From Bacillus sp. V3B (GTDB taxonomy: Bacteria; Bacillota; Bacilli; Bacillales; Cytobacillaceae): a DNA stretch of 64,000 nucleotides. The notes below the pieces were generated by a model. That model searched no databases and was not told the DNA's origin. It saw nothing but the letters and a program-made list of their open reading frames with translations. This document shows positions 61,006-64,000 of this stretch, one piece after another (position 1 is the first letter of the stretch; each line of letters begins with the position of its first letter). The stretch spans positions 1 to 64,000 of the forward strand of contig NZ_JAETXM010000017.1 of NCBI RefSeq assembly GCF_024494465.1, in the 5' to 3' direction. A program made the translations under genes and the position numbers.

Positions 61006-61298
61006 AGATTTACCTTCCTCTCAGAAGAATAAAAAACAATATAGTATAATCATTTATTTACGATCTAAATACATATAAGTTTATTTTAGCACACTTTAAT
61101 CAGAATCCTATTCTAGTTTACTCATTTATCGTGGAAACTTCTATCAACAGAAGGTTTTTCCACATTTTCTGTTACCTATTAGTATGCAATAGTGCTCACA
61201 ATATTTAGTAATCCAACACATTCTGCTAATATATAGAATAAGAACGAATTTTAATTAGCATATTGCTTTGACGAACGATGAATAAAGGGGAGATAAAG

Positions 61299-61565
61299 AT
61301 GACAGAACGCTTTTTTCTATATGATGATACAGAAGACACAAAAACTCGATTTATTAGTTTTATGGGTGAGAATAACCGATTTGACTTAGCCATTACTTAT
61401 TCTGATCGTTATTATGGGAAGTTACTTGTGTTTGATATTCAAGGTAGGCACTTCGCCATTATTGGCCAGGATGATTTAGAAGAAGAAGGGTATATCGAGC
61501 ATGCATTTCACTTGAATAAAGAAGATGCAGAAGAACTGTCAGCTTTTCTTGCTGAATTGGTTTAA
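61299..61565 (+). CDS. DUF3055 protein
   Basis: An 88-residue conserved Bacillales protein. TERFFLYDDTEDTKTRFISF, FAIIGQDDLEEEGYIEHAF and an acidic final helix mark the family. Function unknown. ATG 61299 is chosen because GGGGAG lies six bases before it; ATG 61278 lies upstream of that site. Divergent from the EAL gene. 66 bases before yutC. Confidence 0.85.
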   Translation: MTERFFLYDDTEDTKTRFISFMGENNRFDLAITYSDRYYGKLLVFDIQGRHFAIIGQDDLEEEGYIEHAFHLNKEDAEELSAFLAELV

Positions 61566-61631
61566 TCTTTCTATTTTGATCAACCTCATATTTTTTTCAA
61601 AAAAGAGAATACTGAATTTGAGGTGATTAAA

Positions 61632-61919
61632 ATGGATGACAAAGAGACAAAAAAGTATTTTAATTTTTCCAATGTTGAAACAATGGAGAATACAATGATC
61701 CCTGAAGAATTTCCTGAAGGACCTTTTGGATCCTCCATTAGAAAAAATAATCCAGTTGAAAATAAAAGTACTCCTTGGCGTGAAGGACAGCGTACCTATA
61801 GCGCTTATAATTATGAATTCAAGTCACTTCACCAAAACCTGCCTCGACAAATGGAAGGTGCTCATCCACCCCATGATGATCCAACTAAAAATGAGGAACC
61901 ACCTTATACAGAGCAATGA
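61632..61919 (+). CDS. yutC: DUF3905 protein (YutC)
   Basis: A 95-residue hydrophilic protein, rich in Pro, Glu and Asn, without membrane segments. PEEFPEGPFGSSIRKN, STPWREGQRTYSAYNYEFKS and HPPHDDPTKNEEPPY are the family stretches. Function is unknown. ATG 61632 has GAGGTG six bases upstream; GTG 61623 is within that site. Convergent with yutD, as in B. subtilis. Confidence 0.87.
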   Translation: MDDKETKKYFNFSNVETMENTMIPEEFPEGPFGSSIRKNNPVENKSTPWREGQRTYSAYNYEFKSLHQNLPRQMEGAHPPHDDPTKNEEPPYTEQ

Positions 61920-61948
61920 GATAACGGATTATCTATCCTATCAAAGTC

Positions 61949-61985
61949 AAAAAGACTGCAGTAGCTTCGCTGCAGCCTTTTTATT
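61949..61985. terminator. Terminator between yutC and yutD
   Basis: AAAGACTGCAG pairs with CTGCAGCCTTT around TAGCTTCG, with an A-run before and T-run after. Confidence 0.75.
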
Positions 61986-62256
61986 TTTTTACCTTTTTGG
62001 CAATAAAATATGGACAACCAAAATTGCAAAATTCATAAAGGTATTCTGTTACCGTACTTATTTTTGTATCAAATGCAGCCTTCTGATTCTGATCATCAAA
62101 AAAACCTTTTAAACGCAGCTGACCGTATCCCCAATCGCCAACAATATAATCATACTTCGTCAAAATCTCGCTAAAACGACTACGAAAAGCTTCCTCATCA
62201 AAGCCACTCGACCTTTCTTCCACGATCTCATAACAACTATTTTCAATGCAAACCAT
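61981..62256 (-). CDS. yutD: DUF1027 protein YutD
   Basis: A 91-residue conserved Firmicutes protein. YDYIVGDWGYGQLRLKGFF and the Cys pair in FCNFGCPYFIAKK are typical. Function unknown. The frame stays open upstream to 62382, through part of R1 copy F, but ATG 62256 with AGAGGTG five bases upstream is clearly the start. The R1 copy lies 85 bases upstream, so the promoter must be in or beyond the repeat or between it and the gene. Confidence 0.9.
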   Translation of the reverse strand: MVCIENSCYEIVEERSSGFDEEAFRSRFSEILTKYDYIVGDWGYGQLRLKGFFDDQNQKAAFDTKISTVTEYLYEFCNFGCPYFIAKKVKK

Positions 62257-62340
62257 GACTTCACCTCTAACAAAATTTAGCCATAAAACCAATAAAAGTG
62301 CAAGCAAATATCCTTTCGCGAGAGACAATAGGGGCGAAAA

Positions 62341-62627
62341 ATCAAATTCGCCCCGCCGAATTTGCGCCCGGATTTTTATCACGCTTCAGAAAGCCACATC
62401 CTGTGGCTTTCGCCTGACTAGGACGTCCTGTCCGTCGTCGAGCTCGCTCGATAAATGACCTTTAAAAAATCGAAAGGCTCGCCGGAGGCTTAATTTCATT
62501 CAGTCGGGGTTTGAACCCCCACTGAATCAGAGAGCTTTTTGCATTCATCCCCCACTTACAGAAGTGGAGGACTTCTGTACCTGTCGCAAGCTTTCGGTAC
62601 AAAAAGCATTTGCTGAATGAAGTTAAA
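62341..62627 (+). repeat. R1 repeat, copy F (long form)
   Basis: A 287-base copy of the AAATCGAAAGGCTCGCCGG subtype with a 35-base extra segment near the right end, which forms a GTACC...GGTAC hairpin. Only copy A shares this insert. It stands between yutD and lipA. Confidence 0.95.
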
Positions 62628-62665
62628 AATAAAATGGATACAGATTCAAAGAAATCGATTATGAT

Positions 62666-63583
62666 CTAAGCCTTTTTCATTTCCTTTTCAGCTTGTAAAT
62701 GTTTTTGTTTTGCTGCTGCATTCACTTGATCATCCGCATGGTAGGAAGAACGAACAAGCGGGCCTGATTCACAATGACTAAACCCTTTTTCCATAGCAAT
62801 TTCCTTTAGTTCAAGGAATTCATCTGGATGATAGTATTTCTGAACGGGTATGTGTTTTCTTGACGGCTGTAAATATTGACCAATCGTCATAATATCAACA
62901 TCATTTGCACGCAAGTCATCCATTGTAGCCAAAATTTCTTCTTTTGTTTCTCCAAGTCCAACCATTAAACTAGATTTTGTTGGAACCGTTGGCTGTAGTT
63001 CTTTCGCGCGGCGTAATAACTCCAAAGTACGCTCATATGTAGCACGCGCACGTACTTTTGGTGAAAGTCTTTCAACGGTCTCAATATTATGGTTTAAAAT
63101 ATCCGGTTTTGCATCCATGATGGTTTTAATGTTTTCATAAACCCCACCCATATCAGATGGCAAAACTTCAATACTTGTCAGTGGACTCTTTCTTCTAATC
63201 GCACGAATCGTTTCAGCATAAATGGCCGCCCCGCCATCCTTTAAATCATCACGAGCAACGCATGTTACGACCACATGTTTAAGATTCATCAGAGCGACTG
63301 AATCGGCTACTCTTTCTGGCTCTTCCCAATCTAATTCAGTCGGAAGACCTGTCTTGACAGCACAAAATCGGCATGCTCTTGTACAAGTATCACCAAGAAT
63401 CATGAACGTAGCGGTTCTTCTTTCTCCCCAACACTCATGAATATTGGGACATTTTGCTTCCTCACAAACGGTATGTAAATTATTTTCTCGCATCATTTTT
63501 TTTAATCCAGTATAATTTCTATTTGTGTTTAATTTTATTTTCAGCCATTCAGGCTTACGTTGAATTTCTTTTTTATCGCTCAA
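62666..63583 (-). CDS. lipA: Lipoyl synthase
   Basis: A 305-residue radical SAM enzyme that inserts two sulfurs into octanoyl groups on lipoyl domains. The auxiliary cluster ligands C-x4-C-x5-C ([12 protein letters not shown]) and the SAM cluster C-x3-C-x2-C (CTRACRFC) are present, along with the C-terminal RSSYHADD with the ligand Ser. TTG start; GGATGGTG lies about seven bases upstream. The Fe-S carriers ErpA and YutI in this window are natural suppliers of its clusters. Same position as yutB/lipA in B. subtilis, before lytH (yunA). Confidence 0.96.
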   Translation of the reverse strand: MSDKKEIQRKPEWLKIKLNTNRNYTGLKKMMRENNLHTVCEEAKCPNIHECWGERRTATFMILGDTCTRACRFCAVKTGLPTELDWEEPERVADSVALMNLKHVVVTCVARDDLKDGGAAIYAETIRAIRRKSPLTSIEVLPSDMGGVYENIKTIMDAKPDILNHNIETVERLSPKVRARATYERTLELLRRAKELQPTVPTKSSLMVGLGETKEEILATMDDLRANDVDIMTIGQYLQPSRKHIPVQKYYHPDEFLELKEIAMEKGFSHCESGPLVRSSYHADDQVNAAAKQKHLQAEKEMKKA

Positions 63584-63781
63584 TACCTTACACCATCCCT
63601 ATGTAAAATCGCTTCATTTTAAATCATTAAAACATTGATTTCTGTACTAACTCTAACACACAAGAAGAAGAAACAACAAGGTATCGAACCATGTGATTTA
63701 TTATTTCCAAAAATTATTATTTATGAAATCGTTACATACTCACAAACTAACTAGGAAGGATGGTTAGAAGGGAGGATTTGT

Positions 63782-64000
63782 ATGCGGCAAGTCTTATTAT
63801 GCTCGATTTGTTTCATCATGATTTTAATGAACGGAAACTTGGCTAGAGCGGAAAATAATCAAGCAGATCTATTCGCAAAGAGAATGGAATTATATCAAAA
63901 AATAGAAACCGTAACAAACATTCCCTGGAATTACTTAGCTGCTATTGATCAATACGAGCGCAGTATTCGGCAATCACGTAAAGATATACCGAAAGCAGAC
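63782..64000 (+). CDS. lytH: LytH-like peptidoglycan endopeptidase, 5' part
   Basis: The first 73 codons of a gene cut by the window edge. A signal peptide (VLLCSICFIMILMNGNLARA) is followed by AKRMELYQKIETVTNIPWNY and LAAIDQYERSIRQSRKDIPK, which resembles the segment before the M23 domain of B. subtilis LytH (YunA), a sporulation L-Ala-D-Glu peptidase that shapes the spore cortex. The catalytic domain itself lies outside the window. GGGAGG precedes the ATG. Position next to lipA supports the name. Confidence 0.7.
   Translation, partial: MRQVLLCSICFIMILMNGNLARAENNQADLFAKRMELYQKIETVTNIPWNYLAAIDQYERSIRQSRKDIPKAD

Noticed and set aside
1-64000. tRNA, rRNA or prophage genes
   Set aside because: No cloverleaf-like TTCGAATCC arms in context, no rRNA sequence, and no phage structural or integrase genes were noticed by eye.

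Overview
The window looks like chromosome of a low-GC, spore-forming Bacillaceae species. Start codons are often TTG or GTG behind strong AGGAGG-type ribosome sites. It carries sporulation genes (kapB, kapD, yutH, yuzC, a lytH-like gene at the right edge) and, from about 21 kb onward, follows the known order of the Bacillus subtilis yug-mrp-yui-yum-yut region (yugO, pgi, yuzA, yugI, alaT-alaR, kapB-kapD, mrpA-G, yuxO, yuzC, pepA-yuiD-yuiC-yuiB, yumB-yumC, yutM, yuzB, yutJ, yuzD, yutI, hom-thrC-thrB, yutH-yutG-yutF-yutE, yutC, yutD, lipA, lytH). No rRNA, tRNA, CRISPR array, phage or intact transposase gene was seen. The species is not identifiable by eye.

Layout. 0-5 kb: a YdhR-like monooxygenase, a short VWA-like protein, the modABC molybdate transporter (minus strand), a decayed Gfo/Idh/MocA oxidoreductase and an O6-methylguanine-DNA methyltransferase. 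5-7 kb: two DUF1657 genes and a DUF421-DUF1657 fusion (the spore-resistance 2Duf type) behind a candidate sigma-G promoter. 7-13.3 kb: aroD and aroK, a cstA fragment, the proline catabolic pair putB/rocA, and brnQ. 13.6-16.5 kb: the ykoT-ykoS membrane glycosylation pair. 17.5-21 kb: an operon of a GTP cyclohydrolase II paralogue, RibD and a flavin monooxygenase, divergent from an HxlR regulator. 21-31.5 kb: yugO, pgi, rocD, yugI, alaT/alaR, a Cu-Zn SOD lipoprotein, kapB and kapD. 31.9-37.7 kb: the seven-gene Mrp Na+/H+ antiporter. 37.7-51.9 kb: small conserved genes, pepA, NADH dehydrogenase-like flavoproteins and iron-sulfur proteins (ErpA/YutM, YuzB, YutI). 52-55.3 kb: the threonine operon. 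55.9-64 kb: yutH, yutG, yutF, a Cys-rich SufR-like regulator, yutE, a degenerate GGDEF-EAL protein, yutC, yutD, lipA and the 5' end of lytH.

The intergenic DNA is crowded with short non-coding repeats of at least four kinds. R1 is about 250 bp, GC-rich and highly structured, with six copies all in one orientation. M is a hairpin MITE of about 130 bp in about ten copies. P is palindrome-rich and resembles IS200/IS605 ends. H is a set of long perfect hairpins, some acting as terminators. Several of these lie where B. subtilis genes are absent, or beside pseudogenes, suggesting repeat-driven erosion of the backbone. The most promising functional novelties are the GTP cyclohydrolase II/RibD/monooxygenase operon with its HxlR regulator and the free-standing 2Duf operon.
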